Numbered from the stretch's first letter, positions 42,301-54,954 are shown. The stretch is 64,000 nucleotides of DNA from Streptomyces sp. NBRC 110035 (GCF_000829695.1 NZ_BBNN01000019.1:178953-242952); one strand, 5' to 3'. A program made the numbers and translations. The notes: a model not told the origin generated them from the sequence alone.

Positions 42301-45300
42301 GAGCGCGACGATCAGGTCGGCGGTGCGGGGCAGGGCCAGGGCGACGAACCGCTCCGGTCCGGCTCCGGCCCCGATCAGGAGGCGGGCCAGCCGGTTGGCG
42401 CGTTCGTCGAGCTGCCGGTACGTGAGGTGCTCGGCGCACGCGGTCACGGCCGGGGCGTCGGGGGTGCGGGCGGCCTGTGCCGCGAAGACCTCCGGGAGGG
42501 TGCGGCGCGGCAGCGTCGCCACCGGCCCCGCGAGCCGTTCCAGCAGGCGGCGTCCGTCGGCCGGTTCGAGCGGCGGCAGGTCGGCCAGGTGGCGGTCGGC
42601 GTCGGCGGCGATCCGCGTCAGCAGCGTGCGCAGGCTCGCGCCGAGCCCTTCGACGGTGGCGGCGTCGAAGGCCGCCGGGTCGTAGTCCAGGGACACCGTC
42701 ACGTCGTCGCCGGGGGCGACGACCACGCTGAGCGGGTAGTTGGTCGGCTCCAGGTCGCGTTCCTGCTCGACGGCGAGTCCGTGCCGGGCCAGGGCGCCTT
42801 CGTCGAACGGGTAGTTCTCGAAGACGACGATGCTGTCGAACAGGCCGGTGCCGCCGGGCACCTCGCTCCAGGTCTGCAGCTGGGCGAGGGAGACGAAGTC
42901 GTGGCGCCGGGCCTCCGACTGGGTGGCCTGCACCTCGCGCAGCCACTCCAGCAGGGGGCGGCTGCCGTCGATCCGCAGCCGGGTGGGCAGGGTGTTGATG
43001 AACAGGCCCACCATGGAGGTCACGCCGGGCAGTTCGGCCGGGCGGCCGGACACGGTCGTGCCGAAGACGACGTCGTCACCGCCGCCGTAGTGGTGCAGCA
43101 GCAGCCCCCAGGCGCCCTGGAGCACCGTGTTGACGGTCAGGCCGGCCCGCTGCGCGGTGTCCTTCAGCCGCGCCGACACCTCCTGCCCGAGGGCCACCCG
43201 GACCGTTCCCGAGGAGGACGCGCGGTGCGCCCCGGCGGGGCGCCGGTCGCACGGCAGTGCGGTGGGGACGGCGAACCCGGCGAGGGTCTCGCGCCAGTGG
43301 CGTTCCGCACGGCCGGTGTCCTGGGCGGCCAGCCACCGCAGGTAGCCGGCGAAGGGGACCCGGTCGGGGGTCTGCGGGCGGTGTCCGGCGGTCAGGGCCG
43401 CGTACCGCTCGCACACCTCGTCGAACACCTGGGCCGCGCTCCAGCCGTCGAGCAGGACGTGGTGGAAGGTCCACACCATGCGCACCCGGTCCGGTGCCAG
43501 ACGGATCAGCGCGAGCCGCATGAGCGGGGCCGCGCCGAGGTCGATCCCGGCCCGCCGGTCCGCGTCCAGCAGTGACTCCGTCTCCCGCGCGCACCGCCCG
43601 GCGGACCACCCGGACCAGTCGTGGTGGGTGACGGGTACGACGGCCCGCCGCTCCACCACCTGGAGGGGTTCGGCGGTCTCCTGCCACACCAGGCGGGTGC
43701 GCAGGATCGGGTTCGCGTCCGCCGTGCGCTGCCACGCCCCGGCGAGCGCGTGCGGGTCGGTGACGCCGCGCAGCACCACCTGCACCTGGTTCACGTAGGT
43801 GCGGCCCCGGGGGTCCATGAGGCTGTGGAAGAGCATGCCCGACTGCATCGGCGTCAGCGGGTACACGTCCTCGACCGTGCGCCCGTCCCCCGCCACCCGG
43901 TCGACGGCGGCCTGGTCGAGCCGGGCCAGCGGGAAGTCCGAGGGTGTGCGGCCGCCGGCGTCCGGGGCGGCGCAGTGCGCGACGATCTCCTCCAGTGACC
44001 GCAGCATGCCCCCGGCGAGCGCGGCCACCGTCTCCTCGCGGTGGCGTCCGCCGCTGTAGTGCCAGGTGATCTCCAGTTCGTCGCCCTCGACGCGGGCCAC
44101 CACGTCCAGCAGGTGCGGACGCGGCGCCCCGGGGTCCTCTGCGCCGTCCAGGCCGCCGGGGACCGCCCGGACCAGCGCGCCGCCGTCGGCCGACCAGTCG
44201 AACCGGCCCAGGTAGTTGAAGCTGATGCCGGGCAGCGGCGCGGCGGCGAGCCGTTCGTCGCCCGCCAGGTGGCGCAGGGCGCCGTAGCCGAGGCCCCGGT
44301 CGGGTACGGCCCGCAGCTGTTCCTTCACGGACTTCAGCGCGGCGCCCCAGTCCCCCTCGGGCAGTTCGAGGGCGACCGGGAAGAGGCTGGTGAACCAGCC
44401 GACCGTGCGGGACAGGTCGAGGTCGTCGAAGAGCCGGTCCTCGCGGCCGTGTCCCTCCAGTGCGACGGCGACGGTACCGCGGCCGGTCCAGTCGGCCAGT
44501 ACCCGGCCGAGGGCGGTCAGCAGGACGTCGTCGATGCGGGTGCGGTAGACGCCGGGAACCCTGCGCAGGAGGGCGTCGGTCCGGTGGCGGTCCAGGCGTA
44601 CGGTCACCGCGCGCAGGTCGGCGACGGTGTCGCCGCCGTCGAGGTCCACCGGCAGCGGGTCGGCGCAGTACCGCGACACGCTCTCCCAGTGGGCGCGCTG
44701 CGCGACGAGGTCTCCCTCGCCGGTGCGCCCGGTGAGCCGCCGCACCCATTCCCGCACGGACGTCGTGCGCTGCGGCAGCCGTATCCGCTCGCCGGCCCGG
44801 GCCTGCCGGTAGGCGGTCTCCAGGTCCTCCAGCAGGACGCGCCAGGAGACGCCGTCGACGACCAGGTGGTGGGCGGTCAGCAGCAGGCGGGCGGCCCGGT
44901 TCTCCGCGGTGAACAGCCGGGCGGCGATCAGCGGGCCGGTGTCCAGCCGGAATCCGGTGTGCGCCTCCTGCGAGAAGCGGGCCTCGGCCTGTGCGGCGGC
45001 CCGCCCGTCGAGACCGTTCAGGTCGTGCACCCGCAGCAGCAGGGGGACCCCGGTGTCCGGGGCGGCGTACTCCTGGTGCCAGGTTCCGTCCGCGGCGCGG
45101 GTGAAGCGGGCGCGCAGGGCGTCGTGGCGGGCCCACAGCGCGGCCAGGGCGGTACTCAGCGCGTCGGCGTCCACGTCCTCGGCCGTCTCGACCACCACCG
45201 ACTGGTTGAAGTACTCCGGGCGCGGCGGCTCGGCGTCGAGGAACCAGCGCTGGATCGGGGTGAGCCCGACCTCCCCGGTCACCGGGCCGGTGCCCGCGAC

Positions 45301-48300
45301 GGTCGGGGCGGCGCCGGTCGCGGCGGTGGCCAGGGCGGTGAGCGTGGGGTGCCGGAACAGGTCCCTCGGGGTCAGCGCGAGCCCGGCGGTGCGGGCGCGG
45401 GAGACGACCTGGATGCTGACGATCGAGTCGCCGCCCAGCGTGAAGAAGTTGTCGTCGACGCCGACCCGTTCCACACCGAGGAGTTCGGCCCAGATACCGG
45501 CGAGCACCCGCTCGGCGTCGGTGCGCGGCGCGCGGTGGGCGGTGTCGGCCGCCGCCGACGGGCCGGGTTCGGGCAGGCGTCGCCGGTCGACCTTGCCGTT
45601 CGCGGTCAGGGGCAGCTCCGCCACGGTGACGAACGCGGCCGGGACCATGTAGTCGGGCAGTCCGCCGGACAGGTGCTCGCGCAGTTCGGCCGCCGGCGGC
45701 GCGGCCGCGCCGGGGGCGGGTACCAGGTGGGCGACCAGGCGTGTGCGGCCCGCGTGCCGCGACAGGGACACCACCGCCTCGGCGACCGCCGGGTGCGCGG
45801 TGAGCCGGGCCTCGATCTCGGCGGGTTCGACGCGGAAGCCCCGGATCTTGATCTGGTCGTCGGCGCGTCCCACGAAGTGCAGTTCGCCGTCGGCGCTCCA
45901 GCGCACGATGTCGCCGGTGCGGTACATCCGGGTGCCGGGCGGGCCGAACGGGTCGGCCGTGTAGCGGGCCGCCGTCGCACCGGGGCGCCCGGTGTAGCCA
46001 CGGGCGAGACCGGCGCCCGCGAGGTACAACTCCCCAGGTATTCCCGGTGGTTGAGGCTGGAGCGCGTCGTCGAGGACGTAGGCGCGGGTGTCGTCCAGGG
46101 GGCGGCCGATGGGCAGCGTCGCGGGCAGCGCGTCACCGGCGCGGAAGGCCCGCCGGGTGGCGAAGGCGGTGGTCTCGGTCGGGCCGTAGACGTCGACGAC
46201 GGTGAGGTCCGGGCAGACGTCCAGTACGCGCCGTACGGCGGGGCCGGGCACGGCCTCGCCGCCGGTCCACACCTCGCGCGCGCCGCGCAGGCAGGCGGGG
46301 TCCTCCTGGGCGAGGAGACGGAACAGACCTGTCGTCAGGAAGAGGCAGCTCACCCCCTGCCCGGTGATCGCGTGGCGGACGGTGGCGGCTTCGAGGTCGC
46401 CCGGCGGGGCGAGCACGGCCGTGCCGCCGCGCAGCAGCGGTACCCACAGCTCGTAGGTGGAGGCGTCGAAGGCGTGCGGGGAGTGCACGAGGACCCGGTC
46501 GTGGCCGGCGAAGGCGCGGTCGAGGGCGAGGGCCGCGACGTCCCGCTGCCGTGCCGCCACGCCCTTGGGGTTGCCGGTGGAACCGGACGTGAACACGAGG
46601 TACTGGACGTGGTCCGGGTGCACGCGCGGCACGGCCGCGGGCCGCGGGGCCACGGCGGTGTCGTCCTCCGGCCGCAGTACGCGGCCCTCCGGGAGGAGGG
46701 CCGCGGCCGTCTCCTGCCAGGCCCCGTCCGTGAGCAGCAGGCCGGCACCGGCTTCCCCGAGCATCGTGCGCAGCCGCTCCCGCGGTGCCCTGGCGTCGAG
46801 CGGGACGTACACGCCGCCGAGGCGGGCGAGGGCGACCTGGGTGACGACGAGGCCGGCGGAGCGGTCCATCAGGACGCCGACGGGAACCTCCGGGCGGACC
46901 CCGAGCGCGGCCAGCCGGCCGGCCAGTTGTGCGGCCCGGTCGTCGAGTTCGCGGTAGGTGAGCCGCTCGTCGCCCGCCAGCAGCGCGACGGCGTCGGGGG
47001 TGCGCCGCACCTGCGCGGCGAACAGGTCCGCGGTGGTCGCCGCGGGGGCGTGGGTGGCGGTGTCGTTCCACGCGTGGAGCACCTGCTCGCGCCGGGCGGC
47101 CGTCAGCAGGGGCAGGCGGGCGGGCACGCTCTGCGGCTCGGTGGCGAAGCCCTCCAGCAGGACGGTGAGGTACTCGGCCATCCGCTCGACGGTGGCGGCG
47201 TCGAAGAGGTCCGGGTCGTAGCCGAGGCGCAGGACGAGCTCCGTGCCGGGGTAGGCGACCAGGCCGAGCGGGTAGTTGGTGGTCTCGATGCCCTCCAGGC
47301 CGCTGAGCCGCAGCCCGTGCGCGGCGGCGGGAGCGTCGTCGACCGGATAGTTCTCGAACACCACGATGCTGTCGAACAGGGCGACGCGTTCGGGCAGTTC
47401 GGTGAACGCCCTCATCCGGTGCAGCGGCACGTGGTCGTGGCGGCGGTCCTCGCTCTGCTCCTGCTGGAGCCGGCCCAGCCAGGTGAGCAGCGTCTCGTCC
47501 CGCGGCACGGTCACGCGGGTGGGCAGGGTCGCGATGAACAGGCCGGTCATGGCGTCGGCCCCGGGCAGCTCGGGCGGCCGCCCGGAGACGGTGGTGCCGA
47601 AGACCACCTCGTCGCGGGCCGCCTGGCGGCTCAGCAGCAGCGCCCAGGCGCCCTGCACGAGGGTGTTCATGGTCAGGCCCGCCGTCCTGGCCACGCCCTC
47701 CAGTGCCCGGGTGGTGGTCCTGGACACCGTGACGCGTACCGCCCGCGTCGACTCCGCGCGGTGGCTCTCGCGGGGTTCGCGGTCGAAGGGCAGCGCGGTG
47801 GCCCCCTCCAGGCCGCTCAGGCGGGTCCGCCAGTGCCGTTCCGCCTCGGCCCGGTCGGCGCGGCCGAGCAGCCAGGCGACGTAGTCGCGGAAGGGGCGGC
47901 GGTCGGGCAGCGGGACGTCCCCGGCGCCGGACAGGCCGGCGTGGCACGCGAAGACGTCGGCGAGGACCTGGAACAGGCTCCAGCCGTCCAGGATCAGGTG
48001 GTCGAAGGACCACACGACACGGACCGCGCGGTCCCCGACCCGGGCCAGCGCCAGGCGCTGGAGCGGCGCGCGCGTCAGGTCGACACCGCGGGCGCGGTCG
48101 CCCTCGAGCAGTTCGCGCAGCCGCTCGTCCCGCCCGGTGTCGGACAGGCCGCGCCAGTCCGCCCGCTCCACCGGGACGGCTGCCCGGCGCTGCACCACGA
48201 GAAGCGGCTCGGGCACGTCCTGCCACACCACGCGGGCGCGCAGCACCGGCGTACGGTCCGTGACCCGCTGCCAGGCGTCCGCCAGAACGGCCGGGTCCTC

Positions 48301-51300
48301 CACGCCGTCCAGGACGAACGTCAGCTGCTGGAAGTACACGCCGCGGTCGTCCTGCGAGAGCCGGTGGAAGAGCATGCCGGCCTGGGTGGGCGTGAGGGGG
48401 TGGACGTCCTCCACGCCGGCGGGGTCCTCCCCCACGATGCGCTCGACGTGCGTCTGGTCGAGCCGGGCCAGTGGGAAGTCCGAGGGGGTGCGTCCGGCGG
48501 CGCCGGGCCGGGCCGCGTGGCGGGCGAGGCCGGCCAGCGCGTCGGCGAACCGTCCGGCGAGGTCCGCGACGGTGTCCCGTCGGTGCAGCTCGTCCGAGTA
48601 GAACCAGGTGAACTCCAGACTGTCGCCGTCCAGCCGCCCCACCACCTCCAGGGCGTGCGGGCGTGACGCCGAGGGATCGGCGTCCAGCTCCAGCGGACGG
48701 AACAGCCCGCCGTACAGCCCCTCGGAGGTCCCGGACGGCCCGAAGCGGCCCAGGTAGTTGAAGCTGATCTGCGCGGTGGTCGCCGGGAGCGGTGCGGCGT
48801 CGCGGCCCGGCAGGGTCAGGACCCCGTGGCCGAGGCCGTGCCGGGGCACCGCGCGCAGCTGCTCCTTGACCTGCTTGAGCACGGCGTCCCAGTGCGCCCC
48901 GGGCGAAACGGCGAGGGCGACGGGGTGACGGGTGGTGAACCAGCCGACGGTGCGGCTGGTGTCGACGTCGGCGAACAGTTCCTCGCGGCCGTGGCCCTCG
49001 ACGTCCACCAGCACCCGGTCGTGCCCCGTCCAGCCGCACAGCACCCGGCCGAGGGCGGCGAGCAGGGCGTCGTTGGCGCGGGTCCGGTAGGTCTCGGGCA
49101 GGGTCCGCAGGAGCGCTTCGGTGTCCTGCGCGCCGAGGCGTACCGTCACCGAGCGTTGGGAGGCGTAGGTGTTGGTGCCCGTCCGGTCCGACGGCAGGTC
49201 GGCCCGGGCTCCCTCGGCCGCCCGCGCCCAGTAGGCCTTCTCGTCGTCGAAACCGCCGGCGTCGGCGTGCGCGGCGAGGCGCTCGGCCCACTGCCGCAGC
49301 GGGGACGACTTCCGGGGCAGCGCCGCCGCTCCGTCCCCGCCGGCGCGGCGGGCACGGTAGGCCCGGTCGAGGTCCTCGAGCAGCAGGTGCCAGGAGACTC
49401 CGTCGACGACGAGGTGGTGGACGGCCAGGTGCAGCACGTGCGGCAGTCCGGGGCCCCGGTCGTGCAGTACGGCACGCAGCAGCGGGCCGTGGCGCAGGTC
49501 GTGGGGGCCGAGGTGCGGGGTGTCGGTGTCCGGGCCGGTGTGGCGCGCGAGGCGGCAGCGGGCGGCCGGACCGTCGATCAGCCACCGCACGCCCGTGTCG
49601 TCGGTGAGGAAGCGGGAGCGCAGGGCGTCGTGGTGGGCGGTCACGTCGTCGAGGGCGTCCTCGAGTGCGGCCGCGTCGACGCCGGCGCGCAGTTCCACCG
49701 AGAGTGTCTGGCCGAAGTGCCCGGCTCGTTCGGCGGCACTGCCGAAGAGCCAGTGCTGGATGGGGGTCGGCGGCGCGGTGCCGGTCGCCTCGACGGGTGC
49801 GGACGCGGCGGCGGGCCGCCGGCTGCCCGCCTCGTCGGCGCAGCGGGCCAGGGCGGCGACCGTCTGGTGCCGGTAGACGTCCCGCGAGGTGATCGTGAGG
49901 TCCGCCTGCCGGGCCCGGGCGACGACCTGGATGCTGAGGATGGAGTCGCCGCCCAGCGCGAAGAAGTTGTCGTCCGCTCCGACCCGCTCCACGTGCAGGA
50001 CGTCGGCCCAGATGGCGGCGAGGGTCCGTTCGGTGGGGGTGCGGGGGGTGACGTGGCGTGTCACGGGTTCGGCCGGCGCCGGGTCGGGGAGCCGGCCGCG
50101 GTCCAGTTTGCCGTTGGGGTTGAGCGGCAGGGCGGGCAGCACGACGACGGCCGGGGGGACCATGTGGTCGGGCAGGGTGCGACCGAGTTCGCGGCGCACC
50201 GCCTCCGGTTCCACGCGGGCGCCGGGGGCGGGGACGACGTATCCGGCCAGGCGTCGGTGGCCGTCGTCGTCGCGGACCGTCGCGGCCGCCTCGGCGACGC
50301 CCGCGCAGCGGCGCAGGGCCTCCTCGACCTCGCCCAGTTCGATGCGGAAGCCGCGCACCTTGACCTGCTGGTCGATGCGGCCGAGGTACTCGAGCCGGCC
50401 GTCGGCGTTCCAGCGCACCAGGTCGCCCGTGCGGTACATGCGGTCGCCGGGGGCCCCGAAGGGGTCGGCGACGAAGCGCGCGGCGGTCAGACCGGGGCGT
50501 CGCAGGTAGCCGCGGGCCAGTCCACCGCCACCGAGGTACAGCTCACCCGTGACACCCGGGGGCTGGGGGCGCAGGAGGCGGTCCAGCACGTAGACGCGGG
50601 TGCGGGCGACGGGACGGCCGATGGGCGGGGCCTGGTCGGGGACGGTGCCGCCGGCGAACCAGGCGGTGGCGTAGACGGTGGCCTCGGTCGGGCCGTAGAG
50701 GTTCGCCACCTCGGCCGAGGGCATGACGTCCCTGATCTCCCGCACGGTCCGGGCGGGCAGGGCCTCGCCGGCCAGGACGACGGTGTCCGCCTCGACGGCG
50801 CTGCCGCCGCCGAGCACGCGGGAGAGCACGGACGGGACGCCGCTGAGGAGCCCGGCCCGGCGCGGGCCGGGGCTGTCGGCGAGGGCCGGGAGATCGGCGA
50901 CCAGCTCGACGCCGCCGCCGGCCAACAGGGGGCACAGCAGCTCGAAGACGGACACGTCGAAGTTGAGGGAGGTGGACGCGACGACGTGCGCCAGCCCGCG
51001 CGGGCCGAACGTCTCCCCGGCCCAGGCGGCCAGCGCGGCCACGCTGCGGTGGGTGACGACCACGCCCTTGGGGCGGCCGGTGGATCCGGAGGTGTAGATG
51101 ACGTAGGCGGGGTGGGACGGGTCGAGCGGCCGGGGCCGGTCGGCGTCGGTCAGGTCGGCACCGGCCGGGTCCGGGGCACCGGCGTCGAGGGGCTCGGCGT
51201 CCTCCAGGAACAGCGGCTCGCAGTCGTCGGGGAGCGCATGGGCGGTCCCGCGGGTGGCGACGACGAGGGCGGGGGCCGCGTCGGCGAGCATGAAGCGGAT

Positions 51301-54300
51301 CCGCTCGGCCGGGTAGCCGGGATCGAGGGGCAGGTATCCGGCGCCCGACTTCAGGACCGCCCACAGCACCGGCAGCAGGTCGGCGGAGCGCGGCAGGCAC
51401 AGCGCCACCAGGGACTCCGGTCCCGCGCCGTGCGCCGTCAGCAGCCGGGCGAGCCGGTTGGCACGCCGGTTCAGCCCGGCGTAGTCCAGCCGGGCCCCGT
51501 CGCAGGTCACGGCGGTCCGGTCGGGGGTCCGGGCCGCCTGTGCCTCGAACAGTGCCGGGAGCGTGGCGCCGTCGGCATGCTCGCCGGCCGGCGCGGGCGG
51601 GTTCCAGGAGTCGAGGAGCGTGCGCCGCTCGTCGTCCGACAGCAGCGGCAGTTCGGCCAGCGTCCGGTGCGGGCCGTCCGCCATGCCTTCCAGCAGGCGG
51701 TGCAGCTGCCGGCTCATCCGGGCCGCGGTCGCCGCCTCGAACAGGTCGGTGTTGTACTCGACCGTCAGCTCGCAGCCGCCGTCGGCGCGCGGCGCGAACT
51801 CCAGCACGAGGTCGAAGCGGGCGGCCGGGCGGGGCAGCGGATGTTCCTCGATCCGCACCCCGGCTGCCAGCGGCGGCCGGGCGGGCGCCGTCTGCTGCAC
51901 CACCAGCACCTGTACCAGCGGGGTGCGGCTGGGGTCCCTCTGCGGGGCCAGTTCCTCGACCACCCGGTCGAACGGCACGCCGTCGTGCGCGAAGGCGTCC
52001 AGCACGCTCGCGCGCACGGACTCCACGAACCGGTCGACCGTGACGGCGTCGTCGACCTCCGCGCGCAGCACGACGGTGTTGGCGAAGAAGCCCGTCACGT
52101 CCTCCAGTTCGCGGCGGCCCCGCCCGTTGGTGACGGTGCCGAACGCCACGTCCCGCTGCCCGGAGCAGCGGGAGAACAGCACGGCCGCCGCCCCGGCGAA
52201 CAGGGTGAAGACGGTCGTGCCGCGGCCCTGGGCCAGCTGCCGCAACCGGTCCACCAGGTGTTCCGGGAGGTCGTGGCGGTGTGCCGCGCCCGCGGTGGTG
52301 CGCACCGCCGGCCGGGGCCGGTCGGTGGGCAGGTCGAGTTGCTGCATGCCGGCCAGGTGGCGCTTCCAGTAGCCGAGGTCGTCGGCGTCCGCGTCGCCGG
52401 TGCGCCGTTCGCGCTCCCACAGCGCGAAGTCCGGGTACTGCACGCCCGGCCGGGCGAGGCCGTCCGGTTCGCCGCAGGCCTCCGCACGGTAGAGCGCCGC
52501 CAGGTCCCGGGTCAGGACTCCTACCGACCAGCCGTCGGTGACGATGTGGTGCTGGGCCAGCAGCAGGACGTGGTCCTCTGGTGCGCGGCGGACGAGCAGC
52601 GCCCGGGTCAGGGGCCCGGTCGTCAGGTCGTGGGGGCGGCGCAGTTCCTCGGTCAGCAGGCGCTCGACGGCGTCGCCCCGACGGTCGGCGGGCAGGTGAG
52701 CGGCGTCGGCGGTGCGCAGGGGGAGGACGGCCTCGGGGGCGACCAGCTGGACGCCCTGGCCGTCGACGGTGGCGAAGGTGGTGCGCAGGGAGTCGTGGCG
52801 GGCGGCGAGCCGCTCCAGGGCGCGTCGCAGGGCCGGCGTGTCGAGCGGACCGCGCAGCCGCAGCGCCACGCCGGTGTGGTACTCGCTTCCGCCGTCGGTG
52901 AGGTCGTCGAGGAACCACAGGCGTCGTTGGGCGCTGGAGAGCGGGACGGGCTCTCCGCGCGGGGCGCGGGGTATCGGGTCCGGCGGCGCGGCGGCGGACG
53001 GCTCGGCGGCCGGCGGGGCGAGCGCGGCGACGGTCCGCGCGGTGAACACGTCGCGCAGGGAGAGCCGGACGCCGAGGACGTCCCGGATCCGCGTCAAAAT
53101 GCGGGCGGCGAGGATCGAATCGCCGCCCAGGTCGAAGAAGTCGTCGGTGACGCCGACGGCGTCGACGCCGAGGACGTCGGCCCAGATCGCGGCGAGGGCC
53201 CGCTCGTCGTCGGTGCGCGGCTCGACGTGCTCCTCGGTCCGCGCGCCGCCGGGGGCGGGCAGGGCCCGCAGGTCGGTCTTGTGCTGCGGGGTGAGCGGCA
53301 GCGCGTCCAGGACGACGACGGCAGAGGGCACCATGTGGGCCGGCAGGGCGGCGTCGAGGGCGGCGCGCAGCCGGGCGGGTTCGGGGGTGCGGGCCGGGTC
53401 GGCGGGCGTGACGTAGCCGACGAGCCGGCCGCGGGCGGGTTCCTCGTCGCGGACCACGACGACGGCCTCACGGACGCCGGGTTCGCGGGTGAGGGCGGCC
53501 TCGATCTCGCCGGGTTCGATGCGGAAGCCGCGCACCTTGACCTGCCGGTCGGCCCGGCCGAGGTACTCCAGCTCGCCGTCCGCCCTGCGGCGCGCCCGGT
53601 CGCCGGTGCGGTAGAGGCGGGCGCCGGGCGGTCCGAAGGGGTGGGCGACGAACCGGGTCGAGGTCAGGCCGGGGCGGCCGAGGTAGCCGCGGGCCAGCCC
53701 GTCACCGCCCACGTACAGCTCGCCCTCGGTGCCGGGCGGCACCGGGCGCATCGCCGTGTCCAGGAGGTGGGCCTCGGTGCCGGGCAGCGGGCTGCCGATG
53801 GCCGGTGTCCCGGTGCCGGCGGTCAGCGGTCCGGTCCAGGTGGCGACGACGGTGGCCTCGGTCGGACCATAGGAGTTGATCATGCGGCGGCCGGGCGCCC
53901 ACCGGTCGACGAGCGCGGCCGGGCATGCCTCGGCCCCGACGATCAGGGTGCGCGGGTGCGGCGCGCCGCCGGTGTCCGCCGGGTCGGGCAGGGTGGCGAG
54001 GGCGGCGGGCGGTATGAGGGCGTGGGTGATGCGGTGCTCGTCCAGGACGGCGGCCAGTTCGTCGCCCAGCCAGGGCCCGTCCGGCGGTACGACCAGCAGG
54101 GCGCCGGACAGGACGGAGATGCACAGCTCCAGTACGGAGGCGTCGAAGCTGGATGAGGAGAACTGCAGCACGCGGTCGCCCGGGCCCACCGCGTACCGCT
54201 CGGCGGCGGCCGCGGCGAAGGCGCCGATGCCGCGGTGGGTGACGGTGACGCCCTTGGGGGTGCCGGTGGAGCCGGAGGTGAAGATGACGTACGCCGCGTG

Positions 54301-54828
54301 GTCGGGGAGCACCCGGCTGCCGGGCGGGTCCGCCTCCCGGTCCCCGGCGTCCATCAGCGCGCGGACCCGCTCCGGGTCGTCGAGGACGACGGCCGGTGCG
54401 GCGTCGGCGAGCATCAGCGCACGCCGTTCGGCCGGATAGGCGGGGTCCACGGGGAGGAAGGCGGCACCGGACAGGGCCACGGCCAGTTCGGCGGCGATCA
54501 GTTCCATCGAGCGCGGCAGGACCAGCGCCACCGTCCGCTCCGGTCCGGCGCCGCTGCCGACGAGGTGGGCGGCGAGGCGGCCGGTGCGCCGCGCGAGTTC
54601 GCCGTACGACCAGGTGCGCCGGCCGTCGGTCACCGCGGGGGCGTGCGGGTCGCGCCTCACCTGTCCTGCGAACAGCTCACCGAGCGGAACGTGGCGGGTG
54701 GCATGGTCCGTGCGGGCCGGCGGGGTGGTGCCGGCCGGTGCGGAGGCAGGCGCGGCGGAGGCAGGCGCGGCGGAGGCGGGCGCGGCGGAGGCGGGCGCGG
54801 CGGGGTGCTGGGCGTGCGGGTCCGTCAT
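36202..54828 (-). CDS. Non-ribosomal peptide synthetase, modules 1-5 (A-T, 3 x C-A-T-E, C-A-T)
   Basis: This 6,208-aa first subunit has these approximate domains: A1 45-545, T1 (Ser571); C2 620-1065, A2 1090-1560, T2 (Ser1629), E2 1680-2120; C3 2130-2570, A3 2595-3060, T3 (Ser3135), E3 3185-3640; C4 3650-4090, A4 4110-4590, T4 (Ser4653), E4 4705-5150; C5 5160-5600, A5 5620-6080, T5 (Ser6151). The line starts with an adenylation domain and no C domain, so the product should have a free N-terminus. C2 is LCL-type and follows a module without E. C3, C4 and C5 are DCL-type and follow E domains. The acidic C-terminal tail ([20 protein letters not shown]) may dock to the second NRPS. The N-terminus carries an Ala/Pro/Ser repeat. 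Confidence 0.95.
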   Translation of the reverse strand: MTDPHAQHPAAPASAAPASAAPASAAPASAPAGTTPPARTDHATRHVPLGELFAGQVRRDPHAPAVTDGRRTWSYGELARRTGRLAAHLVGSGAGPERTVALVLPRSMELIAAELAVALSGAAFLPVDPAYPAERRALMLADAAPAVVLDDPERVRALMDAGDREADPPGSRVLPDHAAYVIFTSGSTGTPKGVTVTHRGIGAFAAAAAERYAVGPGDRVLQFSSSSFDASVLELCISVLSGALLVVPPDGPWLGDELAAVLDEHRITHALIPPAALATLPDPADTGGAPHPRTLIVGAEACPAALVDRWAPGRRMINSYGPTEATVVATWTGPLTAGTGTPAIGSPLPGTEAHLLDTAMRPVPPGTEGELYVGGDGLARGYLGRPGLTSTRFVAHPFGPPGARLYRTGDRARRRADGELEYLGRADRQVKVRGFRIEPGEIEAALTREPGVREAVVVVRDEEPARGRLVGYVTPADPARTPEPARLRAALDAALPAHMVPSAVVVLDALPLTPQHKTDLRALPAPGGARTEEHVEPRTDDERALAAIWADVLGVDAVGVTDDFFDLGGDSILAARILTRIRDVLGVRLSLRDVFTARTVAALAPPAAEPSAAAPPDPIPRAPRGEPVPLSSAQRRLWFLDDLTDGGSEYHTGVALRLRGPLDTPALRRALERLAARHDSLRTTFATVDGQGVQLVAPEAVLPLRTADAAHLPADRRGDAVERLLTEELRRPHDLTTGPLTRALLVRRAPEDHVLLLAQHHIVTDGWSVGVLTRDLAALYRAEACGEPDGLARPGVQYPDFALWERERRTGDADADDLGYWKRHLAGMQQLDLPTDRPRPAVRTTAGAAHRHDLPEHLVDRLRQLAQGRGTTVFTLFAGAAAVLFSRCSGQRDVAFGTVTNGRGRRELEDVTGFFANTVVLRAEVDDAVTVDRFVESVRASVLDAFAHDGVPFDRVVEELAPQRDPSRTPLVQVLVVQQTAPARPPLAAGVRIEEHPLPRPAARFDLVLEFAPRADGGCELTVEYNTDLFEAATAARMSRQLHRLLEGMADGPHRTLAELPLLSDDERRTLLDSWNPPAPAGEHADGATLPALFEAQAARTPDRTAVTCDGARLDYAGLNRRANRLARLLTAHGAGPESLVALCLPRSADLLPVLWAVLKSGAGYLPLDPGYPAERIRFMLADAAPALVVATRGTAHALPDDCEPLFLEDAEPLDAGAPDPAGADLTDADRPRPLDPSHPAYVIYTSGSTGRPKGVVVTHRSVAALAAWAGETFGPRGLAHVVASTSLNFDVSVFELLCPLLAGGGVELVADLPALADSPGPRRAGLLSGVPSVLSRVLGGGSAVEADTVVLAGEALPARTVREIRDVMPSAEVANLYGPTEATVYATAWFAGGTVPDQAPPIGRPVARTRVYVLDRLLRPQPPGVTGELYLGGGGLARGYLRRPGLTAARFVADPFGAPGDRMYRTGDLVRWNADGRLEYLGRIDQQVKVRGFRIELGEVEEALRRCAGVAEAAATVRDDDGHRRLAGYVVPAPGARVEPEAVRRELGRTLPDHMVPPAVVVLPALPLNPNGKLDRGRLPDPAPAEPVTRHVTPRTPTERTLAAIWADVLHVERVGADDNFFALGGDSILSIQVVARARQADLTITSRDVYRHQTVAALARCADEAGSRRPAAASAPVEATGTAPPTPIQHWLFGSAAERAGHFGQTLSVELRAGVDAAALEDALDDVTAHHDALRSRFLTDDTGVRWLIDGPAARCRLARHTGPDTDTPHLGPHDLRHGPLLRAVLHDRGPGLPHVLHLAVHHLVVDGVSWHLLLEDLDRAYRARRAGGDGAAALPRKSSPLRQWAERLAAHADAGGFDDEKAYWARAAEGARADLPSDRTGTNTYASQRSVTVRLGAQDTEALLRTLPETYRTRANDALLAALGRVLCGWTGHDRVLVDVEGHGREELFADVDTSRTVGWFTTRHPVALAVSPGAHWDAVLKQVKEQLRAVPRHGLGHGVLTLPGRDAAPLPATTAQISFNYLGRFGPSGTSEGLYGGLFRPLELDADPSASRPHALEVVGRLDGDSLEFTWFYSDELHRRDTVADLAGRFADALAGLARHAARPGAAGRTPSDFPLARLDQTHVERIVGEDPAGVEDVHPLTPTQAGMLFHRLSQDDRGVYFQQLTFVLDGVEDPAVLADAWQRVTDRTPVLRARVVWQDVPEPLLVVQRRAAVPVERADWRGLSDTGRDERLRELLEGDRARGVDLTRAPLQRLALARVGDRAVRVVWSFDHLILDGWSLFQVLADVFACHAGLSGAGDVPLPDRRPFRDYVAWLLGRADRAEAERHWRTRLSGLEGATALPFDREPRESHRAESTRAVRVTVSRTTTRALEGVARTAGLTMNTLVQGAWALLLSRQAARDEVVFGTTVSGRPPELPGADAMTGLFIATLPTRVTVPRDETLLTWLGRLQQEQSEDRRHDHVPLHRMRAFTELPERVALFDSIVVFENYPVDDAPAAAHGLRLSGLEGIETTNYPLGLVAYPGTELVLRLGYDPDLFDAATVERMAEYLTVLLEGFATEPQSVPARLPLLTAARREQVLHAWNDTATHAPAATTADLFAAQVRRTPDAVALLAGDERLTYRELDDRAAQLAGRLAALGVRPEVPVGVLMDRSAGLVVTQVALARLGGVYVPLDARAPRERLRTMLGEAGAGLLLTDGAWQETAAALLPEGRVLRPEDDTAVAPRPAAVPRVHPDHVQYLVFTSGSTGNPKGVAARQRDVAALALDRAFAGHDRVLVHSPHAFDASTYELWVPLLRGGTAVLAPPGDLEAATVRHAITGQGVSCLFLTTGLFRLLAQEDPACLRGAREVWTGGEAVPGPAVRRVLDVCPDLTVVDVYGPTETTAFATRRAFRAGDALPATLPIGRPLDDTRAYVLDDALQPQPPGIPGELYLAGAGLARGYTGRPGATAARYTADPFGPPGTRMYRTGDIVRWSADGELHFVGRADDQIKIRGFRVEPAEIEARLTAHPAVAEAVVSLSRHAGRTRLVAHLVPAPGAAAPPAAELREHLSGGLPDYMVPAAFVTVAELPLTANGKVDRRRLPEPGPSAAADTAHRAPRTDAERVLAGIWAELLGVERVGVDDNFFTLGGDSIVSIQVVSRARTAGLALTPRDLFRHPTLTALATAATGAAPTVAGTGPVTGEVGLTPIQRWFLDAEPPRPEYFNQSVVVETAEDVDADALSTALAALWARHDALRARFTRAADGTWHQEYAAPDTGVPLLLRVHDLNGLDGRAAAQAEARFSQEAHTGFRLDTGPLIAARLFTAENRAARLLLTAHHLVVDGVSWRVLLEDLETAYRQARAGERIRLPQRTTSVREWVRRLTGRTGEGDLVAQRAHWESVSRYCADPLPVDLDGGDTVADLRAVTVRLDRHRTDALLRRVPGVYRTRIDDVLLTALGRVLADWTGRGTVAVALEGHGREDRLFDDLDLSRTVGWFTSLFPVALELPEGDWGAALKSVKEQLRAVPDRGLGYGALRHLAGDERLAAAPLPGISFNYLGRFDWSADGGALVRAVPGGLDGAEDPGAPRPHLLDVVARVEGDELEITWHYSGGRHREETVAALAGGMLRSLEEIVAHCAAPDAGGRTPSDFPLARLDQAAVDRVAGDGRTVEDVYPLTPMQSGMLFHSLMDPRGRTYVNQVQVVLRGVTDPHALAGAWQRTADANPILRTRLVWQETAEPLQVVERRAVVPVTHHDWSGWSAGRCARETESLLDADRRAGIDLGAAPLMRLALIRLAPDRVRMVWTFHHVLLDGWSAAQVFDEVCERYAALTAGHRPQTPDRVPFAGYLRWLAAQDTGRAERHWRETLAGFAVPTALPCDRRPAGAHRASSSGTVRVALGQEVSARLKDTAQRAGLTVNTVLQGAWGLLLHHYGGGDDVVFGTTVSGRPAELPGVTSMVGLFINTLPTRLRIDGSRPLLEWLREVQATQSEARRHDFVSLAQLQTWSEVPGGTGLFDSIVVFENYPFDEGALARHGLAVEQERDLEPTNYPLSVVVAPGDDVTVSLDYDPAAFDAATVEGLGASLRTLLTRIAADADRHLADLPPLEPADGRRLLERLAGPVATLPRRTLPEVFAAQAARTPDAPAVTACAEHLTYRQLDERANRLARLLIGAGAGPERFVALALPRTADLIVALLAVLKSGAAYLPVDPGHPAERIAFLLDDVRPDAVITCAETSARLPDGPYPRIVLDDPACAGRLAAASAAGVGDGERHGGLLPEHPAYVIHTSGSTGRPKGVVVPHASVVALTDWAAAEFTGRGLAHMMASTSLTFDVSVFEILSPLLSGGHVEVVRDLLALAERSEPWRAGLLSAVPSALGRLLAEDAVRVTADTVVLAGEALPARAVRQVREAIPGCRVMNIYGPTEATVYATASTCDPADPDRVPPIGRPVGGARAYVLDARRRPVPVGAPGELYLAGTGVARGYLNRPGLTASRFTADPFGPPGSRMYRTGDLVRWTADGDLLYLGRTDDQVKVRGFRIELGEVEAALARHPQVAAAAARVVEHDGHKRLVGYAVPRDGDAPAPAGLRAFLARTLPDHLVPAAVVPLERLPLGATGKLDRRALPEPVWSAATTTEGTRPPRTTTERTLAAIWSEVLGVPEVGAADNYFALGGDSILGIRIVSAARRAGLALTPRHLFQHQTVAELATAVEEFPAAPTAAAEQGPVVGDAPLTPVQHWLFDTLTGDPARFTQTVSFQLASDTDETLLRAALAKVLEQHDALRMRYEPVGDGRWRQYGTPPGAAPHLEVHDTPETPDAVAAGLCSGFDLAGGPLLKAALCRPGEDRPPVLLLAAHHLVVDAVSWRVVLEDLDTAYRALRTGGTPDLGPKTTSFREWAGRLAAHTAAGGFDEETAHWSALRPGPLPTDLAGGNTAADEQTVTVGLGSEDTRRLLQDVPDVYRTRVNDVLLCALGRVLARWTGQDRVVVALEGHGREDLFDDVDPARTVGWFTTMFPVGLDVPPDADPGTALKSVKENLRAVPRGGVGYGALRHLHPTAGRELPGLPQVGFNYLGRQDWNAAPGGLLHAPHGGLSGGMDRSADRPHLIDVLGRVTDKRLEFTWSYSRNVHRHETVARLAAETAEELREIVRHCAEPGAGGRTPSDFPLAGLDQEAVDRLAGTGCDVADVYPLTPTQTGMVVHGMDEPGGGLYTEQITFVADGVREPRLLAAAWQHVVDRTPVLRTAVALGGVPVPLQTVHRHVTLPVTELDWSALTPAERETGLRRLLDEDRARGIALDRPPLLRVTLIRLGPDEVRVVWTFHHVLLDGWSVFHVLGDVMAAHAALTAGTGPRLPERRPFADYAAWLAGRDTAAAGEHWKTALAGYAAPTPLPYDRRPAPGATARSGTWLSRRLGADGTARLTEFARRHRLTLNTLVQGAWALLLARLSGEREVCFGTTVSGRPADLPGADTITGLFITTLPARVTVDEDAPRAVWLREVQAARAEDRRFDHVPLSELHRWSELPPGTALFDSLLVFENYPVGDATAGAHGVRIRDLDAREATNYPLTVVISPGDELSVELGYDPRYFEESTADALAGRLLHALTALAGSGDPAPLHAVDVLPPGERDRLLHGPARPQLPPVPPATLPALIETAADRWPDRPALAAPESTLTFAEAEDHANRLAHRLIARGAGPGDIVALVLPRSADMVLAQLAVAKAGAAFLPVDPGYPAERVALMLRDADPAVTLTAEEVAGLLAAPPDGTPGHRPADTDRVRPLDLDDPAYVIHTSGSTGTPKGVVVTHRGLACFAAAEAAHYRVRPEDRVLAFATPSFDASVLELCMSLPSGAALVVPPPGPLLGAELAGVLRTSRITHTLLPPAALATLPPDTPGSLPDLRTLVVGADACRAELVARWAPHHRMINSYGPTEATVVATWSGPLEPDGSAPPIGRALPATGAYVLDARLRPVPDGVPGELWLAGPALARGYLGRPGLTATRFTADPFGPSGTRMYRTGDLVRRDTHGELHYLGRTDHQLKLRGHRIEAGEVEAALVRHPAVLDAVVSVREDEPGLPRLVAHLLAAPGAEPPAGADLRAFAARTLPGPMVPSAFVTLERFPLTENGKTDRAALPAPGPQTEPPATGHVPPRTPTEEAVAALWEEALQTTVGAEDDFFALGGDSLRALLISSRAGEAFGVTLTPRDVLVTRTVAALAELVEEQVLSELEGAVRGDSDHDER
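39360..43889 (-). other. NRPS module 4: C(DCL)-A-T-E
   Basis: C4 has HHVLLDG. The A4 pocket is D-V-F-S-V-A-I-V-Y-K, one change from A2; I cannot match this code to a known substrate. The E4 motif is [10 protein letters not shown] (Ala for Gly), with EGHGRED intact. C5 is DCL-type, so a D residue is expected. Confidence 0.75.
43890..48439 (-). other. NRPS module 3: C(DCL)-A-T-E
   Basis: The C3 motif reads DHLILDGWS. The first His of HHxxxDG is Asp, while the catalytic second His is kept. The A3 pocket is D-A-Y-L-W-G-V-A-F-K, related to A9 and to Val/Ile codes, so an aliphatic residue is likely. E3 is canonical ([17 protein letters not shown]). Confidence 0.7.
48440..52979 (-). other. NRPS module 2: C(LCL)-A-T-E
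   Basis: C2 has HHIVTDG and an LCL-type start ([14 protein letters not shown]), as expected after an L-residue module. The A2 pocket is D-V-F-S-V-A-L-V-Y-K, the partner of A4, with substrate unassigned. E2 has [10 protein letters not shown] and EGHGREE. C3 is DCL-type, so a D residue is expected. Confidence 0.75.
52980..54828 (-). other. NRPS module 1: A-T initiation module
   Basis: There is no condensation domain before A1, so the first amino acid is loaded with a free amino group. The A1 pocket is D-A-L-L-I-G-S-V-V-K. The carrier motif is LGGDSI (Ser571). The lack of an E domain and the LCL-type C2 indicate an L residue at the N-terminus, which suits later head-to-tail ring closure. Confidence 0.8.
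54741..54804 (-). repeat. 15-bp tandem repeat in the 5' end of the first NRPS gene
   Basis: About four copies of a 15-mer of the form GGCGCGGCGGAGGCR encode a (PASAA)n linker at residues about 9-30. The linker precedes the first adenylation domain. Copy number may vary without shifting the frame. Confidence 0.85.
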
Positions 54829-54954
54829 CGGGGTGAAGTCCTTCGGGCGCGGGGCGGCGCGCGGACCCGGCCTGCCGGTCTCGGGCAGCCTGCGGGCACA
54901 CCTGAGCGGTGCGGGGGTCCATGCGTACGGGGCGGGTGCGTGACGCGGGCGCGG

